DNA of 14,622 bases from Firmicutes bacterium UBA4996 (GCA_002396805.1 DGYW01000008.1:1-14622); one strand, 5' to 3'; positions 7,694-13,893 are shown, numbered from the stretch's first letter. Numbers and translations are program-made. Notes: generated by a model not told the origin, from the sequence alone.

Positions 7694-8044
7694 CTAGTTT
7701 CGCAAAATGTTCTCCATCAATTTGCCCTTTGCCAATTCGTCTATTAGTTTATCCAAATAGCGAATTTCCTGCATCATTGGTTCTTCGATATCTTCCACTC
7801 GGATGCCGCAGACTACACCTTTGATCAAGGCCCGCGAAGGATTGAGCTGAGGAGCTTCCGCAAAGAAGGTTTCAACGTCTGTCTGTTTTTCTAGTTGTGC
7901 TTCTAGTCCCTTTTGGCTATATCCGGTCAACCAACGGATAATTTCGTCTACCTCCGATTTCGTGCGCCCCTTTTTCTCAGCTTTTGAAACATACAGGGGA
8001 TAAACTTTGGCAAAACTCATCGTATAAATCTTATGCTTAGTCAT
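7694..8044 (-). CDS. DUF2200 family protein
   Basis: 116 residues matching what I know of DUF2200, a small cytoplasmic family without assigned function. Characteristic parts are the N-terminal YTMSFAKVYPLYVSKAEKKG, the GRTKSEVDEIIRWLTGY helix, and the later IKGVVCGIRVEDIEEPMMQEIRYLD-type segment with the sequence VCGIRVE followed by P.MQ.IRYLDKLIDELAKGK. ATG at 8042-8044 is preceded by AGGGGGCGAAT. About 110 bases separate it from the DinB-like gene; I see no terminator there and only a poor promoter candidate (TTGACG near 8098-8103 on the minus strand without a clear -10). Family call is by memory of the pattern, not a search. Confidence 0.78.
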   Translation of the reverse strand: MTKHKIYTMSFAKVYPLYVSKAEKKGRTKSEVDEIIRWLTGYSQKGLEAQLEKQTDVETFFAEAPQLNPSRALIKGVVCGIRVEDIEEPMMQEIRYLDKLIDELAKGKLMENILRN

Positions 8045-8153
8045 TATTCGCCCCCTAATTACTTAATGGAATGGTCATTTGAAAAGTAGTTCGGTTTACA
8101 CGTCAAACCCGGTAAAATAGCGCAAACTGTAAACTCTCTGGTATTGCTTACTC

Positions 8154-8621
8154 TTACCCGTCGAGTGACATTTCATTTGTAATGCTATCTGGAATGGGGA
8201 TTTTTGTTGCATAGCAAAAAGCTACGATCTGGCCGATATGCATTTGCTCATGCCCTATCATTGCAGAAATATGCTCATGAATGATCTTGGAGTGTCCATG
8301 CCAACATATGGTCTCTGTCCCGTCAAATGTATCCAAGGTTTTCTCTAGTTTTTCGTCAAGTTCCGCCATGTACTTCATTAATCCATATTTCGATGTATCC
8401 TGAACTGGATTGCCCCCAAATTTCATCCGTTTTGTCGTTAAAGCATCCACATAACAACTTTGTATTCTTGCAAGTTCTTCGACCTGCAATCTAATTGTGT
8501 TATAGTTTTTCCTTGGCAATCTCTTATCGAGGTCATCATCACTTAATTCGGAAACGAACTTCAGGATTATGCCACGGCCATACTTCCAATCGGCAATTTG
8601 GCCCTTAAGCGAGCTTATCAC
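8154..8621 (-). CDS. DinB-like four-helix-bundle protein
   Basis: Family features are the start ISSLKGQIADWKYGRGIILKF and, near the C-terminus, HISAMIGHEQMHIGQI with H124 and H128 in the usual metal-binding HExxHxGQ-like helix. The first-helix histidine common in DinB proteins is not evident (the region reads EELARIQSCYVDAL), so metal binding may be altered. Members are often putative metal-dependent transferases linked to thiol metabolism, but many have no known role. The reading frame runs to an ATG at 8732, yet GTG at 8619-8621 is chosen: it has GGAGGGG upstream at proper distance and yields 155 residues, the normal DinB size, starting exactly where the family homology begins. Nothing in the 111 bases further upstream looks like this family. 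Confidence 0.72.
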   Translation of the reverse strand: MISSLKGQIADWKYGRGIILKFVSELSDDDLDKRLPRKNYNTIRLQVEELARIQSCYVDALTTKRMKFGGNPVQDTSKYGLMKYMAELDEKLEKTLDTFDGTETICWHGHSKIIHEHISAMIGHEQMHIGQIVAFCYATKIPIPDSITNEMSLDG

Positions 8622-8790
8622 GTTGGCCCCTCCATATAACTTTGGTCTTTTAGAATCATACAAAAAGAAATTAGCAACAGTATATATTTCGTGCAAAAGT
8701 CGGAAAACCTTTGTCATTTTGCCAAGAACCATGAAGTGTTACCTTTCCTAAAGCAGATCTCTAATAGATAAGCGATTGTCATGAACCACA

Positions 8791-9009
8791 TTACTCATCC
8801 ATCCCGAAATCTTTCGCAAACGACAGTATCTTTTGCTCTAGATCTTGAAACTCCTTGGTATCAGTTCTCTCCCCTATAGAAAAGGAATGCAACACCCCAT
8901 CGGTAATGAATAAGGCCTGTTGTTCGTTAGAAAACCCGGCCACCCTTCCCCCATACTCCGTTTCGTTGAATGACCAAAAAGCGCTTGTTATCCCTTTATC
9001 AATATGATA
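8791..9009 (-). pseudogene. C-terminal remnant of an unrecognised gene
   Basis: A minus-strand frame is open for 72 codons between TGA (9010-9012) and TAA (8791-8793). It has no ATG, and its first conventional start is a GTG 23 codons in, without a ribosome site. The peptide looks like real protein, including FWSFNETEYGGRVAGFSNEQ, then ALFITDGVLHSFSIGERTD, and an acidic helical tail LEQKILSFAKDFGMDE. I do not recognise the family. The pattern suggests the last part of a mixed alpha/beta domain whose 5' portion is lost, the break lying close to the SPFH promoter. It could instead be a chance open frame, but composition argues for a decayed gene. Confidence 0.45.
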
Positions 9010-9013
9010 TCAT
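8985..9013 (+). promoter_or_regulatory. Sigma-A-type promoter of the SPFH operon
   Basis: TTGTTA (8985-8990) and TATCAT (9008-9013) are separated by exactly 17 bases, a reasonable housekeeping promoter. A strong AAAGGAGG (9034-9041) follows before the ATG at 9051. The -10 lies inside tandem ATGATATC repeats, implying repression by whatever binds them. Confidence 0.6.
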
Positions 9014-9022
9014 TATGATATC
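9004..9022 (+). promoter_or_regulatory. Tandem operator-like repeat at the SPFH promoter
   Basis: ATGATATC occurs at 9004-9011 and again at 9015-9022, an 11-base period or one helical turn. Within it GATATCAT-T-ATGATATC (9006-9022) is a perfect inverted repeat, and ATGATATCAT (9004-9013) a perfect 10-base palindrome. It covers the -10 box. Ribbon-helix-helix repressors of the Arc type bind half-sites about one turn apart, and this operon encodes such a protein; binding itself is inferred. Confidence 0.55.
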
Positions 9023-9050
9023 TAAAGAATATCAAAGGAGGTAGTTGTAG

Positions 9051-10073
9051 ATGACTGAAAAAACCTTGCAAGCCAGATCTGGAATGACAATGCTAATGCT
9101 CTTAATACTTCTTTATCTAGGCATCATTGGCCTAGTGGTTTGGGGAGGCTTTCTTGTGGAAGCGGGCCACACTATCGGTGCATTACCATTAGTTGCGGGA
9201 ATTATTGGACTCATTGTCGGCATCATTCCCTTTGCAGGTCTAAAGATTATTAAGCCCCAAGAGGCTTTGGTACTAACGTTGTTCGGTAATTACATTGGAA
9301 CACTAAAGGAACAAGGCTTTTTCTGGGTAAACCCCTTTTCTTCCGCCGTTAATCCTGCCGCCAAAACCCGCTTGGGTCAAAGCGGAGACGTTGATCGCGA
9401 TTCTGGAGCCAAGCTCATAGTCTCTGGGCAAACACAAACTGCTCAAATTGGTACCACTAGCAAGAAAATATCTTTGAAGGTGATGACCCTTAATAATAGC
9501 AAGCAAAAGGTTAATGATGTTTTGGGTAATCCTGTGGAAATCGGAATTGCAGTCATGTGGAGGGTTGTGGATACGGCCAAAGCGGTGTTCAATGTGGATA
9601 ACTATAAAGAATATCTTTCTTTACAGTGTGATAGCGCAGTGAGAAATATTGTACGGATTTATCCTTATGACGTAGCCCAGGGCGTGGACACAACTGGCGA
9701 TGGTACCCCGGATGAAGGCAGTCTCCGCGGTTCTAGTGCGGTGGTGGCGGAACGCATTCGTCAGGAAATCCAAGATAAGGTGGAAGTGGCAGGCTTGGAA
9801 ATTATCGAAGCCCGTATTACCTATCTTGCCTATGCACCAGAAATCGCCGCAGTTATGCTGCAAAGACAGCAAGCTAGTGCCGTTATTGATGCTCGAAAGA
9901 TGATTGTGGACGGTGCTGTGGGCATGGTTGAAATGGCTCTGGAAAAGCTTAGCGAAAATGATAGCATTCAACTTGACGAAGAACGGAAGGCGGCAATGGT
10001 GTCAAATCTCCTCGTGATCCTCTGCGGCAACAAAGACGCTCAGCCAATTGTGAATAGCGGAAGCCTGTACTAA
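9051..10073 (+). CDS. SPFH (band 7/stomatin/prohibitin-like) domain membrane protein
   Basis: 340 residues. Two hydrophobic helices (about 12-35 and 42-62) form a membrane hairpin anchor. The SPFH domain follows: GLKIIKPQEALVLTLFGNYIGTLKEQGFFWVNPF (key parts KPQEA, LFG.Y.GT, G.FWVNPF), then LNNSKQKVNDVLGNPVEIG and VMWRVVDTAKAVFNVDNY, and the helix region ending in APEIAAVMLQRQQASAVIDAR typical of slipin/flotillin-like proteins. SPFH proteins oligomerise into membrane scaffolds that organise microdomains; the partner here is not known. Start ATG has AAAGGAGG at 9034-9041. A small RHH regulator gene starts 2 bases after its stop. I see no NfeD-like gene beside it, unlike the common slipin-NfeD pair. 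The family is firm; the role is open. Confidence 0.9.
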   Translation: MTEKTLQARSGMTMLMLLILLYLGIIGLVVWGGFLVEAGHTIGALPLVAGIIGLIVGIIPFAGLKIIKPQEALVLTLFGNYIGTLKEQGFFWVNPFSSAVNPAAKTRLGQSGDVDRDSGAKLIVSGQTQTAQIGTTSKKISLKVMTLNNSKQKVNDVLGNPVEIGIAVMWRVVDTAKAVFNVDNYKEYLSLQCDSAVRNIVRIYPYDVAQGVDTTGDGTPDEGSLRGSSAVVAERIRQEIQDKVEVAGLEIIEARITYLAYAPEIAAVMLQRQQASAVIDARKMIVDGAVGMVEMALEKLSENDSIQLDEERKAAMVSNLLVILCGNKDAQPIVNSGSLY

Positions 10074-10075
10074 AG

Positions 10076-10255
10076 ATGAGTAAGAAGCAAGTTCCACTAC
10101 GCCTGTCTTTGAAGCTGTATGAGGAGCTCGCCGCCTGGGCAGAGGATGATTTTCGTTCTGTTAATGGTCAGATAGAGTATTTGCTGACAGAATGTGTGCG
10201 CCAAAGAAAAAAGACTGGCAAGTATGTTCCAGAGGACTTAAAGCCAAAGGAATAA
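10076..10255 (+). CDS. Ribbon-helix-helix (Arc/MetJ-like) small DNA-binding protein
   Basis: 59 residues, ATG AGT AAG AAG CAA to TAA. It has the complete RHH pattern: a short strand (KKQVPLRLS), helix A (LKLYEELAAWAEDDF), a turn with S-N-G (RSVNG) and helix B (QIEYLLTECVRQRKK), followed by a short basic-acidic tail. RHH proteins bind DNA as dimers with the paired N-terminal strands in the major groove; here Q5, P7 and R9 would lie on that face. Its start lies 2 bases after the SPFH stop with only a weak ribosome site, so translational coupling is likely. As the second gene of the operon it may autoregulate through the repeats at 9004-9022. A toxin-antitoxin antitoxin is an alternative, but no toxin gene is adjacent. 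Confidence 0.8.
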   Translation: MSKKQVPLRLSLKLYEELAAWAEDDFRSVNGQIEYLLTECVRQRKKTGKYVPEDLKPKE

Positions 10256-10275
10256 CTCAAAGAAAGACTACAAAC

Positions 10276-10307
10276 ACCCCCGGGAAGTTTTCTCGGGGGT
10301 CATTTTG
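10276..10307 (+). terminator. Terminator after the SPFH/RHH operon
   Basis: ACCCCCGGGAA pairs with TTCTCGGGGGT (one G-U pair near the middle) over about 11 positions around a 3-base loop, then CATTTTGG. It lies 20 bases after the RHH stop. The T tract is short, but the stem is very GC-rich. Confidence 0.75.
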
Positions 10308-10338
10308 GTGAGCACCAATAACCCATTGGGTCAAAGGT

Positions 10339-10361
10339 GGTGCCTGCCGTTTGCAGACACC
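10339..10361 (+). repeat. Hairpin in the region upstream of arcC
   Basis: GGTGCCTGC and GCAGACACC pair over nine positions with one C-A mismatch and a 5-base loop. It lies upstream of the extended -10 promoter rather than in the transcript from it, and has no T tract, so it may be a relic, a second weak terminator for readthrough, or an operator. Confidence 0.35.
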
Positions 10362-10409
10362 TATAAATCCAATAAGTGGAGAGTGGCTTCCCCTTTTGGT
10401 TCAAGAGCA

Positions 10410-10418
10410 TGGTATAAT
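10410..10418 (+). promoter_or_regulatory. Extended -10 promoter of arcC
   Basis: TGGTATAAT combines a consensus TATAAT (10413-10418) with the TGn extension. No good -35 is present 16-18 bases upstream (CCCCTT), which the extension can compensate. Transcription would start near 10425, about 30 bases before the chosen arcC ATG. Confidence 0.6.
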
Positions 10419-10455
10419 GGAAAACGAAGCACTGATTTTCTGCAAGGTGATGGTT

Positions 10456-11391
10456 ATGGACAAAACAGCTGTAGTTGCCTTAGGCGGCAACGCCATTCTT
10501 CGTCCAGGTCAAAGAGGAACTTACGCGGAGCAAATGGAGAATATCCAAGCTTCTTGCCAAACCCTGGTCCAATTAGTCCAAGATGGGTATAAGCTAATCT
10601 TAACCCACGGCAATGGCCCCCAAGTGGGTAATTTGCTTATTCAAAATGAATGTACCGCCCAAACCATACCTATTCAACCCTTACATTCTTGCGTAGCCCA
10701 AACCCAAGGACAATTAGGCTACATGATTCAATCTAGCCTTGATAACATTTTTAAACAGCGGGGATTAACCGTACGGACCGCAACCATCGTAACTAGAGTT
10801 CTTGTAGATGCTAAAGATCCGGCGTTTGAGGCTCCCAGCAAACCCGTTGGACCCTTTTTCTCCAAAGAGCATGCCCAGGCTAGAATCGAATGCGGCGAAA
10901 CTTGGATGAACGATAGTGGTCGAGGCTGGCGCAGAATGGTGCCTTCCCCCATCCCCCAAGAAATTGTCGAGTTAGAAATCATTCGAAACACGTTTGACCA
11001 ATGCGCGGTAACCATCGCAGTTGGCGGTGGAGGTATTCCGGTTATTGAAAACGATAACCAGCTTATTGGTATTGACGCCGTGATTGACAAAGATTTGGCT
11101 AGCTCCTTAATGGCTAGAAGTCTCTGTATTGATAGCTTTATAATCCTGACTGATGTGAACAACGTTAAACTGAACTTTGGACAACCACACGAAATCAATC
11201 TTTCCGAACTAACAGTGGCAGAAGGTGAAAGACATATTGCCAACGGGCAGTTTGGTGTGGGTAGCATGGCACCTAAAGTTCAAGCGGCCCTAGAATTTGT
11301 CAAGTCCACCGGCCATCATGCCCTAATCACATCGCTCACTGAGCTAGGCACTGCCCTTAAGGGCAAAGCGGGCACGGTGATCCGTCCATGA
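10456..11391 (+). CDS. arcC: Carbamate kinase
   Basis: 311 residues from the chosen start. It reversibly transfers phosphate between carbamoyl phosphate and ADP, usually making ATP at the end of arginine-deiminase or allantoin-type catabolism in the cytoplasm. Visible family motifs are VVALGGNAIL at the N-terminus, LTHGNGPQVGNLL, the nucleotide-site VGGGGIPV and IDAVIDKDLASSLMA, ILTDV, and GSMAPKVQAALEF. The frame is open to an ATG at 10351, but that extension resembles nothing and contains the promoter. ATG at 10456 has AAGGTGA five bases upstream and gives the normal start MDKTAVVALGGNA. No arcA, arcB, ornithine/arginine exchanger or other catabolic gene lies beside it, so this is an orphan copy here. 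After the stop only a weak hairpin (11403-11416, GCCCA/TGGGC) is seen, without T tract. Confidence 0.95.
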   Translation: MDKTAVVALGGNAILRPGQRGTYAEQMENIQASCQTLVQLVQDGYKLILTHGNGPQVGNLLIQNECTAQTIPIQPLHSCVAQTQGQLGYMIQSSLDNIFKQRGLTVRTATIVTRVLVDAKDPAFEAPSKPVGPFFSKEHAQARIECGETWMNDSGRGWRRMVPSPIPQEIVELEIIRNTFDQCAVTIAVGGGGIPVIENDNQLIGIDAVIDKDLASSLMARSLCIDSFIILTDVNNVKLNFGQPHEINLSELTVAEGERHIANGQFGVGSMAPKVQAALEFVKSTGHHALITSLTELGTALKGKAGTVIRP

Positions 11392-11674
11392 TGTCTTATT
11401 GCGCCCAATGGTGGGCTAAGGACACTTTTATCCACCCACGATCACTCAGCTAACTTCTTGGCGAAAGGATGGGAACACCCGCTTGTGATCGATAATTCCC
11501 AAGTCCATCCTGAACCCCGCACTAGCCCCTTCGATACCTGCTCTTAGCAGACTACGCGCGGACACACACGATTCCTCCAAGCCATTCAACATACCTTGGC
11601 CCTCCCCTTTGCTAACTGCTGTAGACTTCGTTAAGGAACTAATTCTGGAAAATGCGGTCCTCCATGGGGATAGG
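11392..11674. other. Non-coding stretch without recognised gene
   Basis: No frame on either strand gives a recognisable product. A 92-codon minus-strand open frame (11446-11724) has no family resemblance and overlaps the decayed transposase, so it is not called. This part may be the eroded upstream portion of that same transposase, but I could not trace it with confidence. Confidence 0.5.
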
Positions 11675-11940
11675 ACTCGTTTTAACCAAATTTGCTCTTT
11701 TCGCGACGGCACTGGTTGTTCCAAACTCTAGCAGACAAGATGATTTACATTGCGTCTAAATTGACCTTTTCCAGAGTTTTAAAGGAGCATAACCAGCAGC
11801 GCTCGTGAACGGAGTAAGGCTCCAACCAAGAAGCCACTAGCCACCGACCGTGCCACTAACGGAACCAAGTATGGATGTGGCACATGTCTCCAAATTCTGC
11901 GATGGCCTAAGGGATCTACAGCATATCTATAACCGTAGAA
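11675..11940 (+). pseudogene. Decayed transposase (rve/DDE integrase-type, probably IS3 family)
   Basis: Pieces of a transposase can be followed only by switching frame. LADKMIYIASKLTFSRVLKEH starts near 11728 in one frame (key parts YIAS and TF.RVLKEH), then RSKAPTKKPLATDRAT in the next (from about 11807), then NQVWMWHMSPNSAMA, a TAA stop (11908-11910), and GIYSISITV back in the first frame. The order matches intact transposases in which YIASE.TFYRVL.EH is followed by a basic linker and NQVW.WDITYL, the start of the catalytic core with its first Asp. Here that Asp is His (WMWHMS) and the fold is interrupted, so it is dead. Upstream, SFRDG near 11698-11712 may be the eroded FRDLSP region. The later catalytic residues are not found. 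Confidence 0.65.
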
Positions 11941-11977
11941 TCTTCACTAAACGTTCTACTTCCCGAGCTCTAAAAAC

Positions 11978-12196
11978 ATGCATTATGATATCTGGTTTGA
12001 AAGTTATGATATACTTAATGAGCGCTTCGATCTAATCCGCAATTACAGCTTCTTCTGGCCTGGTTGTTTCAAATATACCTCAGGAGTCAACGACAGTGCA
12101 ATTAAGGAGGATCTGCCGGGCAATCCGGCAACAAGCGAGCCCCACTTGCCTCGCGCTATCGCTTTGGACATACTAAAGTTGCAGGCTATGGTGTAA
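11978..12196 (+). pseudogene. Possible gene fragment, weakly like a six-hairpin glycosidase
   Basis: An open frame of 72 codons without a ribosome site. The middle reads FDLIRNYSFFWPGCFKYTSG followed by VNDSA, aromatic-rich with a YTSGxNDS pattern that recalls the active-site region of (alpha/alpha)6 glycoside hydrolases of the trehalase/GH63 type, and a helical ALDILKLQAMV end. If so, it is an internal piece of a much larger protein (several hundred residues) left among mobile-element debris. The resemblance is from memory and weak; a chance frame is possible. Confidence 0.25.
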
Positions 12197-12246
12197 CCAT
12201 ATCCCTAGTCGAACGCATGAAATATTTACTGGGTTGTTATCCAAGG

Positions 12247-12268
12247 GTGCGAAGCCTAAGCTTCACAC
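12247..12268 (+). promoter_or_regulatory. Hairpin upstream of the DEAD-box helicase
   Basis: GTGCGAAGC and GCTTCACAC pair over nine positions with one mismatch and a CTAA loop, about 75 bases before the helicase ATG. It is not followed by T residues. It could be part of a structured leader or an operator; no convincing -10/-35 pair was found between 12200 and 12341. Confidence 0.35.
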
Positions 12269-12341
12269 GATTCACGCTAGGAACACAACTTCTGTTTTAC
12301 TTCGCATCACACTATGAGTTATTAGAAGAGAGGAATCAACC

Positions 12342-13748
12342 ATGTCTGCATTTGAACAACTAGGATTAAGTGCCTCAACACTACAGGCTATATACGGATT
12401 GGGTTTTGAAGAACCTACCCCTATTCAAGAAAAGGCTATCCCCGTTGCCCTAGCAGGTAGCGATGTAATTGGCCAAGCTCCTACCGGAACCGGAAAGACT
12501 GCTGCTTTTGGGTTACCAATCATTGAAAAAATCACCCTTGACAGCGATCATATCCAAGGTCTAGTTGTGGTCCCTACCCGCGAACTTGCGATCCAGGTGG
12601 CTGAAGAATTGAACAAAATCGGTGAGTACAAGAAAGTACGCGCGCTACCAATCTACGGTGGGCAAGATATTCTGCGGCAAATAAAGCTACTCAAACAACG
12701 TCCCCAAATTGTTGTAGGTACTCCCGGGCGATTGATGGACCATATGCGCCGGCGGACAATCCGCCTTAACAATATCTCCATCGTGGTATTGGATGAAGCC
12801 GATGAAATGCTAAATATGGGGTTTATTGACGATATCAAATCCATCTTAGCTGACATCCCTGAGAGTAGGCAAACATTGTTGTTTTCTGCCTCAATAACCA
12901 AAGCGGTGGAGAATATATCGAAGCAATTTATGCGCGAACCCACCCTTATAAAGGCTAATCCGCGCAATATCACCGTGCCCAGTACCCAACAACACTACAT
13001 TGAACTTCCAGAACGAAAAAAGTTTGATGTCTTGTGTAATCTCCTAGATCTCCACTCACCGGATGCAGCAATCATCTTTGGGCGAACAAAAAGACGGGTA
13101 GACGAGGTAACACAAGCCTTAGCTCGTCGGGGCTATTCTGCCGGTGCTATTCATGGAGATCTGACCCAAAGTCAAAGAAACTTAGTAATGAACCAATTTC
13201 GCGCGGGGGCCATCGATATTTTAGTAGCAACTGATGTGGCTGCTCGCGGCTTAGATATTGAAGGAGTTACACATGTATACAACTTTGACATTCCCCAAGA
13301 CCCAGAAAGCTATGTGCATCGTATTGGGCGCACAGGACGTGCGGGGCGTAAGGGAGTAGCCTTTACGTTCATCACCCCTCGGGAGCAAGAGCACCTTCAG
13401 ATCATAGAGCGGTTAACGCAGAGAAAGATTGTTCGCCACCCTATTCCCACAATTACAGAAGCCCTAGCCGGACAACAACAACTCACGGTCGACCGAGTGC
13501 TCAAAGCAGCAGAAGAACCTGCACTTTCAGCCTACAAGAGTATCGCCGAAAATTTACTTGAGCACCATGACTCTGTGACTCTATTAGCTGCGACACTAAA
13601 GTTGCTAACGAAAGAGCCAAATACGGCGCCGGTGCGGCTAACGGAGGAAGCACCGCTCCGTGGTAAAACCAAACGCCCAACCAAACCTCAGCGTCGCCAA
13701 CGTCGCCCCCGCAAGTCGGGTCACCATAAATCAAAAGCGTCAAGGTGA
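12342..13748 (+). CDS. DEAD-box ATP-dependent RNA helicase (CshA/DeaD-like)
   Basis: 468 residues. All helicase motifs stand in order: Q motif with F4 and Q29 (GFEEPTPIQEKAIP), motif I APTGTGKT (46-53), Ia PTRELA (78-83), TPGRL (127-131), DEAD (151-154), motif III SAS (182-184), IV IIFGRT, V ATDVAARGLD (296-305) and VI HRIGRTGR (326-333). Motif III is usually SAT; the Ser in place of Thr is conservative. After about residue 360 comes a dimerisation-like region and then a tail very rich in Arg, Lys and Pro (about 435-468), likely for RNA binding. Such helicases unwind RNA in ribosome assembly and mRNA decay, especially in the cold. ATG at 12342 has GAGAGGA upstream. It stands alone on the plus strand between mobile-element remnants. 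Confidence 0.95.
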   Translation: MSAFEQLGLSASTLQAIYGLGFEEPTPIQEKAIPVALAGSDVIGQAPTGTGKTAAFGLPIIEKITLDSDHIQGLVVVPTRELAIQVAEELNKIGEYKKVRALPIYGGQDILRQIKLLKQRPQIVVGTPGRLMDHMRRRTIRLNNISIVVLDEADEMLNMGFIDDIKSILADIPESRQTLLFSASITKAVENISKQFMREPTLIKANPRNITVPSTQQHYIELPERKKFDVLCNLLDLHSPDAAIIFGRTKRRVDEVTQALARRGYSAGAIHGDLTQSQRNLVMNQFRAGAIDILVATDVAARGLDIEGVTHVYNFDIPQDPESYVHRIGRTGRAGRKGVAFTFITPREQEHLQIIERLTQRKIVRHPIPTITEALAGQQQLTVDRVLKAAEEPALSAYKSIAENLLEHHDSVTLLAATLKLLTKEPNTAPVRLTEEAPLRGKTKRPTKPQRRQRRPRKSGHHKSKASR

Positions 13749-13770
13749 GTACAGCTACCAACTTTTTAGA

Positions 13771-13799
13771 TGCGATGAGATAATGAATCAATCATCGCA
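13771..13799 (+). repeat. Inverted repeat just downstream of the helicase
   Basis: Perfect 8-base arms TGCGATGA and TCATCGCA around 13 bases, 23 bases after the helicase stop. An AAGGAGG-like string follows at once but no gene starts there. It may stabilise the 3' end of the helicase mRNA or mark an old element end. Confidence 0.45.
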
Positions 13800-13873
13800 A
13801 AGGAGGGCCATTGAGTTAAATTGTTGCTAACCACGCTCTTTGACCTCAATTGAGTCGCGCTTTTTGGCCGGGA

Positions 13874-13893
13874 AGGGCAAGGAGTCTTGCCCT
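13874..13893. repeat. Perfect hairpin, 8-base stem
   Basis: AGGGCAAG, loop GAGT, CTTGCCCT. It is stable on both strands, but no T-run follows on either, so an intrinsic terminator is only a possibility. Confidence 0.45.

Noticed and set aside
9621..9971. Minus-strand open frame opposite the SPFH gene
   Set aside because: Antisense shadow of the SPFH domain coding sequence, His-rich by reverse reading only.
10076..10255. RHH protein as antitoxin of a toxin-antitoxin pair
   Set aside because: No small toxin gene is adjacent; a terminator follows directly and the partner gene is an SPFH protein.
10305..10592. Plus-strand frame across the arcC promoter and start
   Set aside because: Out of frame with arcC, no recognisable protein, contains the promoter.
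10728..11267. Long minus-strand open frame opposite arcC
   Set aside because: Lies wholly antisense to a well supported enzyme gene; composition is that of a shadow frame.
11403..11416. GCCCA/TGGGC hairpin after arcC as a terminator
   Set aside because: Only 5 base pairs and no T tract directly after.
11446..11724. 92-codon minus-strand open frame
   Set aside because: No family resemblance or ribosome site, and it overlaps the plus-strand transposase relic.
11981..11993. 13-base match CATTATGATATCT to the SPFH operator (9011-9023)
   Set aside because: A match of this length between two places in 14.6 kb is expected by chance about once; it lies in a gene fragment, not at a promoter.
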